Assembly (NCBI RefSeq): GCF_020623625.1
Contig: NC_060200.1
Coordinates: 1,163,501-1,227,500 of the forward strand
Direction: 5' to 3'
Length of the DNA stretch: 64,000 bases
Origin: Saccharomycodes ludwigii
Lineage: Eukaryota > Ascomycota > Saccharomycetes > Saccharomycodales > Saccharomycodaceae
Shown: in pieces, positions 37,638 to 48,018 of the stretch
Numbering within the stretch: the first letter of the stretch is position 1
Layout of the letters: every line of letters begins with the position of its first letter
Position numbers and translations under genes: made by a program
The notes under the pieces: model-generated
The model's database searches: none
Told to the model about the DNA's origin: nothing
What the model saw: only the letters and a program-made list of their open reading frames with translations

Positions 37638-38510
37638 ATGGAAAACATTACCATCAACATCGAGGCTAGTGATAAAACCATCTTGAAGAAAACATCTCGT
37701 TCAAGCAGTATATCAAGCAACTCTACAATGAACACGACCTCTACCAAAATATTAAAATCAGACATATCACCATCTTCTATGATATTCAGAAACTTGTTGA
37801 TATTAGAAGATGATTTAAGAAGACAATACAAACAACAAGTTATATTGAAATACGAATTCACATGTTTTCTAAGTACATTGACTGGGTTTGCGGGATTTGC
37901 ATTCTATCATTTATACATTATTGGTAATTATACTAATTTTTACTATCAATTTATTTTATGTTTTATATTAATAACTATTGCACTATTTCATTTGAGTGGA
38001 GAATATAGAAGAACTATTGTAATACCTAGAAAGTTTTTTTCTTTCACAAATAAGGGATTGAGGCAATTTAATACCAAATTGGTTAAGAATTATTACACAT
38101 TGCAGCATTTCATTTATAACACAATATTAGTTGAGAAATTGATTGATATCTTGCTAAGTTTAAACATATCGATCATCAATAAGCTAATGGCAATAGCGAA
38201 CGACAGTTATACTTTGAATAGCGATACAGATAATAACAGCGGCATTGTTACCGGTGCCACCGATTCCAAGGGGAACAACAACGTGCTTAAAAGGGTAGCA
38301 ATTAAAATAAGTAAACATGTGGATTTTACATTACAAAAAAGAAAGATATGGTTTCAAACCAATTTACAAAACGATGTTAAGTTAATTCTCAACCCAAGAG
38401 CTTTTAGCAATGAAATCAGAGAAGGATGGGAGCTTTATAGAGACGAGTTCTGGGCAAGAGAAAGACAAAGAAGATACAAAAGATTATGTGAAAGGATGGA
38501 AAAGTTGTGA
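37638..38510 (+). CDS. SPO7: Regulatory subunit of Nem1-Spo7 phosphatase
   Basis: ER/nuclear-envelope membrane protein that with Nem1 dephosphorylates and activates the phosphatidate phosphatase Pah1, controlling nuclear shape and lipid storage. 290 aa against 259. The N-terminal 45 residues are Ser/Thr-rich; IFRNLLILEDDLRRQYKQQ (about 50-70) is the conserved segment before two close transmembrane stretches, FLSTLTGFAGFAFYHLYI and FYYQFILCFILITIALFHL. The C-terminal half has IPRKFFSFTNKGLRQFN and the terminal block NPRAFSNEIREGWELYRDEF-WARERQRR. An Asn/Asp/Thr insertion near 195-215 explains the extra length. Matches YAL009W. Confidence 0.93.
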   Translation: MENITINIEASDKTILKKTSRSSSISSNSTMNTTSTKILKSDISPSSMIFRNLLILEDDLRRQYKQQVILKYEFTCFLSTLTGFAGFAFYHLYIIGNYTNFYYQFILCFILITIALFHLSGEYRRTIVIPRKFFSFTNKGLRQFNTKLVKNYYTLQHFIYNTILVEKLIDILLSLNISIINKLMAIANDSYTLNSDTDNNSGIVTGATDSKGNNNVLKRVAIKISKHVDFTLQKRKIWFQTNLQNDVKLILNPRAFSNEIREGWELYRDEFWARERQRRYKRLCERMEKL

Positions 38511-39895
38511 AGTGGGTCAACAAAAAAATAAAATAAAATAAAAAATAAAAGCAGTACGTAATAAAATGACTGAGTCAGAGTAGCGGTTCTGAATTATTAG
38601 GTCGTTTGTTTCATTTATATTTATTGTATGAAAACAATTCAATAATAAACCTTCTCATCATATATATGTATGTATGTGTGTAATTCTATTGTATACTTTT
38701 ATAAGTCGATATTTTGTCATCGCTATCATTATTAAAACAGAAAAATAATAATTGCCTGAGTATTATCTCTCGGAATAGTGATTTGTTTTTCAGATTTTGA
38801 ACTTCTCAAAAATTAGAGTATCCAAATATTTTGCAACATGGCCCACTAATAAACATTGGCTGCTGATTTGATCGAACAAATGGACTTTAAATCAATTACA
38901 AAGTAGGAAGAGAGGGAAAAAAAAGAATGAATGGATATACATAAGAAAAGGAAAAAAAAAAAAAAAGGAGGAAATAAAGATTAGGGTTGAATCTTACAAC
39001 TATTTTGATTTTTATATACGCAAGGATATGAAAGAAGACTATTTAAAACACAGAAAAAGGGAACTTAAAAAAACCACCAAAAAAATTGTGAATTTCGTTT
39101 TTAAAATATAAAAATATTGAGTAAAAAAGGGCATTTTTTTTTTTTTTCCTTTTACTTTTTATTTTTTTTTATTGACGAGACAAACTGCCATAGTCCGAAT
39201 GTCCATTATATGATTATATTTTTATCAGAGCGTTTAAGTAAGAAAAGGGAGAGAGCGGGCGGGAGTTGTTTTTAATTTTTCATTAAAAAAAAAGAAAAAG
39301 AAAAAAACAAAAATAGGCTCAGAATGCCAACAAATCATTCTTTTTTTTTTTTTTCCTCTTAATTAATTTATTCATTTCTCCCTTTTTTATCCTTCCAACA
39401 AAAAAAAAAAAAAAAAAAAAAAAAATATTTAAATAAAATAAAATTATAATATTACGATTATTATTATTATTATTATTACTATCACTACTTTTTATTTTAT
39501 TTTTGCACAGGAAGAAGAATTCTTTATATAATACAAACAAAATAAAAGTCGTATTTTTATTATATATAATTTTAATCCGTTTGATTTCTTTTTTCTATTC
39601 CTTATACTTTTATTTCAATTTATCCATTTTTTTTGTTCTTTTTTTTTTTAATGGTTGTCATTTAATCTTAATTCTATCAATAATCTTCATTCCAACCTTT
39701 ATATTTCCCTTTAGCATTTGCTACTCCATAATATATACGTCTGAGTCTCAAGTACATGAACAGGACAAAAATCCACATCTAGCAGGGGGTTATATAGAAA
39801 CATACTTTTATCTTTATTTAAAATAAGATTACAACAAATATAAAAAGCCATTACCATATAACAATTATCATCAAACCAAAAAAAAAAAATAAACA

Positions 39896-39927
<32 letters not shown>

Positions 39928-40308
39928 AAAGAAAAAGTTAATATCACCAAATATTGTTATTTTTCTCTTTTAAATTCCACATTTGTCTTTGATTCTGTTT
40001 TTCCATTTTTTCTGTCATTGAACTCTAACTTATCTCTTAATTCATTAATTTATTAATTGTCAAACATTTTTTTTTTTTTTGACTCTCCTAAAAAGCAAGT
40101 TTCATTTCTAAATCTATATCCTCTTCAAACAATCAGTGAGAAAAGAGGGGAAAATAATATAACAACAAAAGAAAAAAAAAAGAAAAAGAAAAAGAAAAGG
40201 AAAAAAAAAAACAACAACAACAACAATAACAACAAAGCAATTAACAAGAATAAAAACAATTAATTTTCCTTTCATCATACCTTATAAACTAGTTAATTAA
40301 AATTCAAG
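38511..40308. other. Intergenic, SPO7 3' end and RTS1 promoter/leader
   Basis: 1.8 kb, the longest gap. It has a TGAGTCA (38571-38577) and GTATGT copies near 38667, poly-A/T blocks (39130-39160, 39342-39356, 39401-39425, 39880-39928), an ATT triplet run (39457-39478), the 14-mer TTTTTGCACAGGAA at 39500, and A-rich/CAA repeats (40168-40235) before RTS1. Open frames here start from TTG or are low-complexity; I see no gene. Confidence 0.6.
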
Positions 40309-42864
40309 ATGATGCGTGGTTTCAAGCAAAAGATTAAAAAGGCGGCTAGTGGTACTGGTATTGGTAGTAGCAGCAGTAGCAATCACACTAGTAGTAGTAG
40401 TAGAGATAGCAAGGAAAAAGACAAGGATAATGCTAATAGTAATGTCGGCAACAATACCACATCAAGTAGTAACTCTGACAATAATAATAATAATAGAGAG
40501 TTGAAGAATAAATTGTCTTCAGGCTCTTTAAAGAGATCGAATTCAAAAAAAGTATCAAGTAGCGGCAACTCTAGTAGTAATAACAGTTCATCTTCCAAAA
40601 AAGGTTCATCCTCTAAAAGTTCATCGTCATCAAAATCTTCCTCCAGTAAATCAAGTAACAACGCTACAGGGAGTAGTAGTGGTGATACTGGTAATACCAA
40701 AAATGGTAGTGGTAGTAGCAGTAGTAAAAACAGTACCAACAGAAGTAGTAGCAAAAGTAATGTTAATAATGGTAATAAGAGTAATAGAAGTCACCACAAA
40801 GAGCATAAAAGTTCTTCAAAAGAATCAAGTAATAGCATACAATCCAGTACATTTTCATCACCCAGCACCACTACCGGTAGTAGTCCAACTACCTCTATAA
40901 ATGTTGATGGATCATCCTCCTTGTTGGTATCATCATCTGCAAGTACTCCTGGAGAAACATCCTCCTCTAGTATCAACAACACTAGCACGCCACAAAGCAC
41001 ACATGGCAATTCGGGCCATCCAACATTATTAAAAGCTGCAGTTGTTAGCCAGCCACATTCGTCAACACAGCAACATTATAACGATACTGAAAACAGTGTT
41101 GGTAATAGTACGTCGAGTGTTCCAGGTACTAATGCTGACGTCGGTAATGCTGTTAATGACAATAGCAATGGTGTCCATAATGACACCGGCAGTACCAACA
41201 TGTCTTCCCCAAATATAGATATACCCAGGTCTTCACACTCTTTTGATCATTTACCAACGCCATCGAAAAATTCGTTGAATCCAGACGTTGATTTAGAACT
41301 AATTAAAACACCACAGCGTCAAACATCCTCCAGATTTGAACCCAGTCGCTATACCCAATTGACTAAACTACCTAATTTTGATGAAGTTCCAATCAAAGAG
41401 CAAGTTTCCTTATTTTTAGCCAAGGTTGACCAATGTAAGACCATGTTTGATTTTACTGATCCTAGTTTTGATATTCAGGGTAAAGAAATCAAGAGAATTA
41501 CTTTACAAGAATTAATTGAGTTTATAGTAACGAATAGACTAACCTACACGGAGGAAATGTATTGTAATGTTGTTGATATGTTTAAGATTAATTTATTCAG
41601 GCCCATTCCACCTCCAGTCAATCCACAAGGTGATGTTTATGATCCAGATGAAGATGAACCTGTCAATGAGTTAGCATGGCCTCATATGCAGTTAGTGTAT
41701 GAGTTTTTTTTACGATTTGTAGAAAGTCCGGATTTCAATCATACCATAGCTAAGCATTATATTGATCATTTATTTATATTAAATTTGTTGCAATTATTTG
41801 ATAGTGAAGACATTAGGGAAAGGGATTGTCTAAAAACAACTTTGCACAGGATCTATGGTAAATTTTTGAGTTTGAGAAGTTTTATTCGTCGTTCGATAAG
41901 TAACATTTTTCTTCAATTTACTTATGAAACTGAAAAGTTTAACGGTATAGCCGAATTGTTAGAGATATTGGGGTCTATTATTAATGGGTTTGCTTTACCT
42001 TTAAAAGAGGAACACAAGATTTTTTTAATCAGGGTTCTAATTCCGTTACATAAAGTTAGATGTTTAAGCTTGTACCATCCGCAATTGGCTTATTGTATTG
42101 TGCAGTTTTTGGAAAAGGAACCGTTGTTAACAGAAGAAGTCGTTATGGGCCTATTAAGGTTTTGGCCCAAGACAAATTCATCCAAGGAAATTATGTTTTT
42201 GAATGAGGTTGAAGACATATTTGAAGTTATTGAACCATTAGAGTTTATTAAAATTGAAGTTCCATTGAGTGTGCAACTATCAAAATGCATTGCATCTCCT
42301 CATTTTCAAGTTGCTGAAAAAGTATTAAGCTACTGGAACAATGAATATTTTTTAAATTTATGCATTGAGAATGCGGATGTCATTCTACCTATATTATTTC
42401 CAAATTTATATGAATTATCATGTCAATTACAAGTTGATTCTGCGTCATCCCGAACAATGGACAGTTCAGGAGGTGAAATAATGGATGCAGGTGCTTGCAA
42501 GAAAAGTAACCTTGATTGTGATTCTGATTCAAACTCTGATTACGATTTTGAAGAAAAATTAAAGAATATGGAAGACATTAATCAATTATTACTGCAAGAT
42601 CAAGACCCATATTTGTTGGTTGAACAAGCTATAAATTCAGGTTCATGGAACCGTGCAATTCATGCGATGGCATTTAAGGCATTAAAAATATTCTTGGAAA
42701 CAAACTATCCTTTATATGAACAATGTCAAAAATTATATTTAGAGCATTGCAAAGAAAATAAGATGAATAGAAAACTACAGAAGAGGCAAAAGTTGGAAAA
42801 TTGGGATCGTTTGGAGGAAGTTGTCAAAGAAAAATTAAAAATAAAAGATGGAAATACGCCATGA
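40309..42864 (+). CDS. RTS1: PP2A B' (B56) regulatory subunit
   Basis: B56-family subunit that directs PP2A to kinetochores, septins and stress and cell-size pathways; it docks on the TPD3 scaffold encoded upstream in this window. 851 aa against 757. Residues 1-345 are low-complexity, dominated by Ser, Asn, Gly and Lys. The B56 domain begins near 351 ([19 protein letters not shown]) and shows [56 protein letters not shown] and [20 protein letters not shown], then [12 protein letters not shown] and [11 protein letters not shown]. An acidic insertion ([11 protein letters not shown]) lies near 745. Corresponds to YOR014W. Confidence 0.96.
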   Translation: MMRGFKQKIKKAASGTGIGSSSSSNHTSSSSRDSKEKDKDNANSNVGNNTTSSSNSDNNNNNRELKNKLSSGSLKRSNSKKVSSSGNSSSNNSSSSKKGSSSKSSSSSKSSSSKSSNNATGSSSGDTGNTKNGSGSSSSKNSTNRSSSKSNVNNGNKSNRSHHKEHKSSSKESSNSIQSSTFSSPSTTTGSSPTTSINVDGSSSLLVSSSASTPGETSSSSINNTSTPQSTHGNSGHPTLLKAAVVSQPHSSTQQHYNDTENSVGNSTSSVPGTNADVGNAVNDNSNGVHNDTGSTNMSSPNIDIPRSSHSFDHLPTPSKNSLNPDVDLELIKTPQRQTSSRFEPSRYTQLTKLPNFDEVPIKEQVSLFLAKVDQCKTMFDFTDPSFDIQGKEIKRITLQELIEFIVTNRLTYTEEMYCNVVDMFKINLFRPIPPPVNPQGDVYDPDEDEPVNELAWPHMQLVYEFFLRFVESPDFNHTIAKHYIDHLFILNLLQLFDSEDIRERDCLKTTLHRIYGKFLSLRSFIRRSISNIFLQFTYETEKFNGIAELLEILGSIINGFALPLKEEHKIFLIRVLIPLHKVRCLSLYHPQLAYCIVQFLEKEPLLTEEVVMGLLRFWPKTNSSKEIMFLNEVEDIFEVIEPLEFIKIEVPLSVQLSKCIASPHFQVAEKVLSYWNNEYFLNLCIENADVILPILFPNLYELSCQLQVDSASSRTMDSSGGEIMDAGACKKSNLDCDSDSNSDYDFEEKLKNMEDINQLLLQDQDPYLLVEQAINSGSWNRAIHAMAFKALKIFLETNYPLYEQCQKLYLEHCKENKMNRKLQKRQKLENWDRLEEVVKEKLKIKDGNTP

Positions 42865-43591
42865 GTTTTATTCATTTTTTTTTTTTTCTCTCAATTTTTT
42901 TTTTGATTCAAAGAGGAAAATATGGTTGAATTGAATATGAGTAATGTGTATATGTCTTTTTCTATCTTTTATCTTTTATCTTTTATCTTTTATCTTTTAT
43001 ATTTATATTTATATTTTTATTTTTATTTTTATTTTCTTCCTTGTTGATTACTTTACTTTATCTTTATATTCTTTATTGTTATTATTATTATTAATTATTA
43101 TTGCGGTTGATGTTGGGCACATGCTTTATTTATTATAATTACTTAGGTATTGGTTGCACCGACCAGAAAAAAATAAGAGCATAGCAACTTTTTTAATATA
43201 TGGCAAGTTTAGTAACAATTAAATATATATGTATGTACGTTTCCGTCTTGCCTTTACGCATCGACTGTTGCTAGTATTATTACTATTTACCACACAATAT
43301 TATCAAATAGGGACAAAGACGATGTTGATGTAACATCACCTGCGCTGTTTTCTTATGAAAAACTTAACTATTTGTCATTTCCTATAGTAATGTAATAAAC
43401 GAGTTGTAGAACGTTTATTAAATATATAAATACCTGGTTATATATATATGTATGTATAACTATTGCATTCGACAATTAGATTATATTCCTTTGTTCAATT
43501 CTAATATATTACTAATAAAAATTGTATTTTTAATATTAAAAAAAAATATATATTCACACACACACACACACACATATATATATACAAAAAT
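42865..43591. other. Intergenic, RTS1 3' end and FUN14 promoter
   Basis: 727 bp containing a TTTTATC/TTTTAT tandem repeat (42963-43035), a TATT triplet run near 43080-43100, a CA run (43555-43574) and TATA repeats just before FUN14. Confidence 0.6.
42963..43035. repeat. TTTTATC-type tandem repeat
   Basis: Four to five 7-base TTTTATC units followed by TTTATA and TTTTTA units, about 100 bp after the RTS1 stop. Confidence 0.85.
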
Positions 43592-44353
43592 ATGATATTG
43601 AATTTAATAACTAAGTGCAACAAAGGCAATGGCATTTCCAGTGTTATGGCTTCTTCACCCTTAACCAGATTATTATTATCTAAGAGCAACATAATTTTAA
43701 AAAAAAATAAAATTAATACTATTAATGTTGCTAAATGTAGATTATCTACCTTAAGCAAAATAAAGTATAATTATAGCAGCTCTAACAATGATAAATTTAA
43801 CCAATATGGTAGAAATACTAAAAAAATTTTATTCTTTGGCAGTATCCCACTGGTTTCGTTGGCCTGTCTAGCAACTGCTGATGATAATGGGTCCTTCTTT
43901 TCTTTGATTAAACCGCAAGTTTTGCACAATGATACGTTATCTACTCCTGCTATCAGTAATCATAGTAATAATAATGAAGAGTTATTGTTAACCTCAGAGC
44001 AAAGAAAAAGAAGGGTTTTTTATAGACAGTTATGTGTTGGATCAATTTTGGGTTTAATAACAGGTATAATTGTGGGTAAATTAAGTGGTGTTATTATTTG
44101 GGTATTTATGAGTAGTTGTTTATTTATCCAATTTTTGGTAAGCAGAGGCGTTCTATCCAGAAACACTTCGTTATTGAGTGTTTCAGGATTAAATACTACT
44201 GACTTTACCTACAATTATTGTAACACCGGAACATCTACTATTACAAGTCAATTGAAGACTAGTTTGCATAAGATTTTTGGTTATTTGATGGAAAATCCTG
44301 TTTTCAAAGCTTCTTTTATTTTGTCGTTTGGTTTAGCATCAGTTAACATCTGA
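43592..44353 (+). CDS. FUN14: FUN14-family mitochondrial membrane protein
   Basis: Member of the FUN14/FUNDC family of mitochondrial outer-membrane proteins (in animals mitophagy receptors). 253 aa against 198; the extra length is N-terminal. The first 75 residues are basic and rich in Ser/Asn/Lys with no acidic residue until about 68, suggesting a mitochondrial presequence; a Met at residue 19 (MASSPLTRLLLSKSN) is an alternative start. Hydrophobic segments: IPLVSLACLATA (about 89-100), a Gly-rich pair near 148-180 (LCVGSILGLITGIIVGKLSG and VIIWVFMSSCLFIQFLV) and a C-terminal stretch (FKASFILSFGLASVNI). The Gly-rich helix is the family hallmark. Corresponds to YAL008W. Confidence 0.85.
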   Translation: MILNLITKCNKGNGISSVMASSPLTRLLLSKSNIILKKNKINTINVAKCRLSTLSKIKYNYSSSNNDKFNQYGRNTKKILFFGSIPLVSLACLATADDNGSFFSLIKPQVLHNDTLSTPAISNHSNNNEELLLTSEQRKRRVFYRQLCVGSILGLITGIIVGKLSGVIIWVFMSSCLFIQFLVSRGVLSRNTSLLSVSGLNTTDFTYNYCNTGTSTITSQLKTSLHKIFGYLMENPVFKASFILSFGLASVNI

Positions 44354-44397
44354 TAATTTAAATGGGGGGGGGGTTGTATTTACCGCCCCGATGTTTT

Positions 44398-44404
44398 CGG
44401 GTAA
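44398..44404 (+). promoter_or_regulatory. Reb1-type site CGGGTAA
   Basis: Perfect CGGGTAA core 258 bp upstream of YTH1, followed closely by a 41-base poly-T; a Reb1 site beside a poly-T is the typical layout of a yeast nucleosome-depleted promoter. Confidence 0.5.
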
Positions 44405-44442
44405 TTAGATGTATATACGAGTGGGAACTTTTTAGAATAAGA

Positions 44443-44447
<5 letters not shown>

Positions 44448-44488
<41 letters not shown>
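44448..44488. repeat. 41-base poly-T tract
   Basis: Uninterrupted T run in the YTH1 promoter. Confidence 0.9.
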
Positions 44489-44491
<3 letters not shown>

Positions 44492-44661
44492 TAATCAGTC
44501 AAATCATTTTACTTTATAACGTCAAAAAAAAAAAAGATAACAATTTTCTTAATACACACATATATATATAGCCCCTATTTGTAATTACTAAAAGGTTTAA
44601 AACAGATTTAAAGGAAAGAACAATATTTGCAGAGAAGTAACTAACCATAGCAAGGAAAACA

Positions 44662-45519
44662 ATGTCTTCTTCATCCTCAATACTTCATAGCAGTAATACG
44701 AACAATAAAAAAAAAACATATAATTTCAAAATAACCAAATTTGTATCCAGCGAATATAATTTTGATCCAAGAGATACCAAAATATGTGAATTTTATAATC
44801 CGAGGGCCGCAGCTATTGCTGCTGCCAATATATCTGGTGGCAGTGCAGCTACATCTACTAGTAATAATAATAATAATAATAATGGTATTGGCAACAAAGC
44901 ACGTCATAATCCAGCACATATGACCTGTCCCAACGGTCTTAATTGTCCCAATAAACATATATTACCTAATTTCAATAATAAAATTGTTTGCAAACATTGG
45001 CTTAGAGGGTTGTGTAAAAAAAATAATAATTGTGAATATTTACATGAATATAATTTACGGAAAATGCCAGAATGTGTATTTTTCAATAAGAATGGATATT
45101 GTACGAGTACCAACGAGTGTCCGTATCTACATATAGACCCAAGAACAGGACACCCAATATTGAAAGATAGTATAACTGGTAATGATAGTGGTGGTAATGA
45201 TGGCTTGGGTAGTAATGAAAATGGGACAAAAGACGAAGTTATCATAGAGGAATGTGAAGCTTATAAGCAAGGGTTCTGTGCAATGGGACCAAACTGCAAA
45301 TTTAAGCACATAAAAAACAAGAAGCTATGCTTGAGGTATTTAAATGGGTTTTGTCCTGTCGGTAGTTCAGAATGCGAGGATGAACATCCATGCTTGACAC
45401 AATTTTTAATTGAGAAATTGAAGATCAAAAACGATTTAGATATCAATACTAAGAAGAATGATGCTATTAAAGAGGCTAGATTGAATGCATTAATTAATGG
45501 GGAACCAATGCCAGCTTAA
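44662..45519 (+). CDS. YTH1: CPF subunit Yth1 (CPSF30), five CCCH zinc fingers
   Basis: RNA-binding subunit of cleavage and polyadenylation factor that recognises the poly(A) signal region. 285 aa against 208. Five CCCH fingers are visible: finger 1 is split (CEFYNPR near 42, then CPNGLNCPNKH near 89); finger 2 CKHWLRGLCKKNNNCEYLH; finger 3 CVFFNKNGYCTSTNECPYLH; finger 4 CEAYKQGFCAMGPNCKFKH; finger 5 CLRYLNGFCPVGSSECEDEH. Extra length comes from an Ala/Ser/Asn insertion of about 40 residues inside finger 1 and a Gly/Asn-rich stretch (about 174-190) between fingers 3 and 4. It opens the YPR-like half of the window (YPR107C). Confidence 0.96.
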   Translation: MSSSSSILHSSNTNNKKKTYNFKITKFVSSEYNFDPRDTKICEFYNPRAAAIAAANISGGSAATSTSNNNNNNNGIGNKARHNPAHMTCPNGLNCPNKHILPNFNNKIVCKHWLRGLCKKNNNCEYLHEYNLRKMPECVFFNKNGYCTSTNECPYLHIDPRTGHPILKDSITGNDSGGNDGLGSNENGTKDEVIIEECEAYKQGFCAMGPNCKFKHIKNKKLCLRYLNGFCPVGSSECEDEHPCLTQFLIEKLKIKNDLDINTKKNDAIKEARLNALINGEPMPA

Positions 45520-46008
45520 TGGAATATATGTATATGTATATATATATAAGTGACGGTTGTTATTACAAGTAAAACCATTTTTTTAAGGTGTATATCATTT
45601 TGTACGAATTGGTATGGAATTACTTATGTTTTGGTTTGTGTATAGGATTACTAGATTAGGAAATAATGATATTTTAAAATAAAAGGGAGAAAATGTTGAT
45701 ATAGTCAATAAGAATGATTATAATGATATTTATTTTATATATTGGCAAATAACTGTAAGTTGTTTACTTGTGCAAATTGTTTGGATTGAAAATTGAGGGG
45801 TTGGCGGTTTGTTTTCCTGTTTTGATAATAAAAATAAATAAATAAATATTGATAAAGAGGGTGGAAAGTAAGGAAGTGGCGCAGATGTGGCTGTAAGCAG
45901 CGGAGAAAACGGAAAATGAGAGGCGGTAGCTGGGTTAGTGGCAACGAAGAGGGGAAAGAAGGAGGAGGGGGGGTAATTAATTAATAAATAACAACAACAA
46001 CTTTTAGA

Positions 46009-46039
<31 letters not shown>

Positions 46040-46333
46040 ATTAAATAAACATATATATATATATATATATATATAATATTTACCATTTTTCATTTCCATT
46101 TTTTAAACAAAGGTAAATTAAATCAATTTTTAATTCATTTTAACATATCTCACCTTAATAACCATCACTTTTATTTTTTATAACTTTTTCTTTTTTTTTC
46201 CTTTTTCCTTGTTTTCCATTTATCTTCTTAGAAGAACACTTCTACCTTTTAATTCATTCCTTTCTGTATAAAACCTTCGTATTGCTGAAAATCAAAAATA
46301 TCATAGTTTATAGACAGATAAATACAACTCATA
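45520..46333. other. Intergenic, YTH1 3' end and PIL1 promoter
   Basis: 814 bp. A purine-rich, comparatively GC-rich patch (about 45850-45975, including G8 near 45966-45973) is followed by an AAAT repeat (46008-46045), an AT run (46051-46075) and a pyrimidine-rich leader. Frames across it are repeat translations, not genes. Confidence 0.6.
46008..46075. repeat. AAAT tetramer repeat followed by AT repeat
   Basis: About nine AAAT units, a short break, then about twelve AT units in the PIL1 promoter. Confidence 0.85.
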
Positions 46334-47302
46334 ATGCATAAGACTTATTCCCTAAGAAACCAGAGAGCTCCAACTGCTGCCGAATTGCAGAACCCACCTC
46401 CACCACCAAGTTCTACCAAAAATAAGTTTTTTGGTAAGGGTGGATTGGCTTATCAATTTAGAAAAAATACTGCTGGTGCCTTTGGCCCAGACTTATCTCG
46501 TAAGTTGTCTCAATTAGTTAAAATGGAAAAAAACGTTTTGCGTTCATTGGAAGTTGTTGCTAACGAAAGAAGAGATGCTGCTAAGCAATTATCTTTGTGG
46601 GGTTTAGAAAATGATGATGATGTTAGTGATATCACTGATAAGTTGGGTGTTTTAATTTATGAAATTAGTGAATTGGATGACCAATTCATTGATAGATATG
46701 ATCAGTACAGATTAACCATCAAAAGCATCAGAGATATTGAGGGTAGTGTTCAACCTTCTAGAGACCGTAAAGATAAAATCACTGATAAAATTGCTTACTT
46801 AAAATACAAGGATCCCTATTCTCCCAAATTGGAAATTTTAGAACAAGAACTAGTCAGAGCAGAAGCTGAAAGTTTAGTTGCTGAAGCTCAATTATCTAAT
46901 ATCACTAGATCGAAATTAAGAGCTGCCTTTAATTATCAGTTTGATTCTGTCATTGAACATTCCGAAAAATTGGCTTTGATTGCTGGATATGGTAAAGCTA
47001 TGTTGGAATTGTTAGATGATTCACCAGTTACGCCCGGTGAAACCAGACCAGCTTATGATGGTTATGAAGCTTCTAAGCAAATTATTGTTGATTGTGAAGG
47101 TGCTTTGAATGATTGGACTTTGGATACTGCACAAGTTAAACCAACTTTATCCTTTAGGTTATATGACGACGAAGAGGAAGAGCAGGAGCAACCAGAGTAT
47201 GACGTTGAAGATTATGATCAAGAAGAGGAAGAAGAAATTGACGATAGAATCCCAAATGAATTACATGAAGCTCAACCAGCTCAACAAGCAATTCATGCTT
47301 AA
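46334..47302 (+). CDS. PIL1: Eisosome core BAR protein (Pil1/Lsp1)
   Basis: Main structural component of eisosomes, coating plasma-membrane furrows and regulated by Pkh kinases. Single-copy counterpart of the S. cerevisiae pair Pil1/Lsp1. 322 aa (Pil1 339). N-terminal MHKTYSLRNQRAPTAAELQ and the basic segment GKGGLAYQFRKNTAGAFGPD precede the BAR domain (about 50-275: LRSLEVVANERRDAAKQLS, DDQFIDRYDQYRLTIKSIRD, LEILEQELVRAEAESLVAEA). The tail is acidic (DEEEEQEQPEYDVEDYDQEE). Codon use is strongly biased, indicating high expression. Adjacent in S. cerevisiae to RPL11B-MRP13-GCD2 (YGR083C-YGR086C), all present in this window. Confidence 0.97.
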   Translation: MHKTYSLRNQRAPTAAELQNPPPPPSSTKNKFFGKGGLAYQFRKNTAGAFGPDLSRKLSQLVKMEKNVLRSLEVVANERRDAAKQLSLWGLENDDDVSDITDKLGVLIYEISELDDQFIDRYDQYRLTIKSIRDIEGSVQPSRDRKDKITDKIAYLKYKDPYSPKLEILEQELVRAEAESLVAEAQLSNITRSKLRAAFNYQFDSVIEHSEKLALIAGYGKAMLELLDDSPVTPGETRPAYDGYEASKQIIVDCEGALNDWTLDTAQVKPTLSFRLYDDEEEEQEQPEYDVEDYDQEEEEEIDDRIPNELHEAQPAQQAIHA

Positions 47303-48018
47303 TAAATAAGGGAAGCACTTTTCCAAATAGAAAGAAGAGCTCATAAGAATTTGACAAAAAAATTTTTTTTTTTTTTTTTATTTTTACTTTATTATTTTCT
47401 TTTAAAATGTTAATTTTGAATTTTTTTTTTTTTTAAATTTATTCCATTTTGGATGGTTTTTCTCTAAATTAATTAATTTGTTTCTTTATTTTGTTTTTTA
47501 ATAGTTTATTTTTATTATTTATTTGTTACTAGATTTATACTGTCCAAATTTTTTTTTTAAAATTGTTGTTATTATATTCGGTTTGATAGCATTGTTTATA
47601 ACAAGATAATGCTAATTATTTTATATTTCAAAGACAAAAACTTTTTTTCGATAAAAAAAAAAATAAAAAAAAGTTCAAAGTCAATACATTTTTTTTATTT
47701 TATTTTTATTTTTTCGAACGAAAACAAAAAATAAACAAAAAATATATATATATATATATATATATAAACGTATAGAATTTGTAATAGAAATAATTAATAT
47801 ATATTTGTGTGGTTATATATCACAATTATAATAACCTTTTTTTCTCTTCTTTTTTTCTCTTATTTTTCTCATTTTTTTTTTTTTATTTCCCCTCCCTTTC
47901 CTCTTTCCTCTTTCTATTTCCTTCCTTTCATACTCATTTTGATTGTCTACTTAATAACACTTTTGGAAACCAAAACACCGCAAAAACATAATAGTAATAA
48001 AAACGACACTTTTTCTAA
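47303..48018. other. Intergenic, PIL1 3' end and COG4 promoter
   Basis: 716 bp, very T-rich (47366-47530), with A-rich leader pieces, an AT run (47741-47766) and a pyrimidine-rich stretch (47837-47930). No gene seen. Confidence 0.55.

Larger units (their letters stand above)
44354..44661. other. Intergenic at synteny junction FUN14 / YTH1
   Basis: 308 bp joining two ancestral blocks (chr I/XV-like left, chr XVI/VII-like right). It contains G10 (44364-44373), a small hairpin CCCGA-TGTTT-TCGGG (44388-44402), a Reb1-type site (44398-44404) and 41 T (44448-44488). Confidence 0.7.

Noticed and set aside
38571-38577. TGAGTCA Gcn4-type site
   Set aside because: Just after SPO7 and 1.7 kb from RTS1; no likely target, and a 7-mer is expected by chance.
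39503-39826. 107-aa hydrophobic ORF upstream of RTS1
   Set aside because: It starts with TTG, is repeat-like in composition and has no homologous motif.
45730-46086. 118-aa minus-strand ORF between YTH1 and PIL1
   Set aside because: Runs through AT and AAAT repeats; Ile/Tyr strings are repeat translation.
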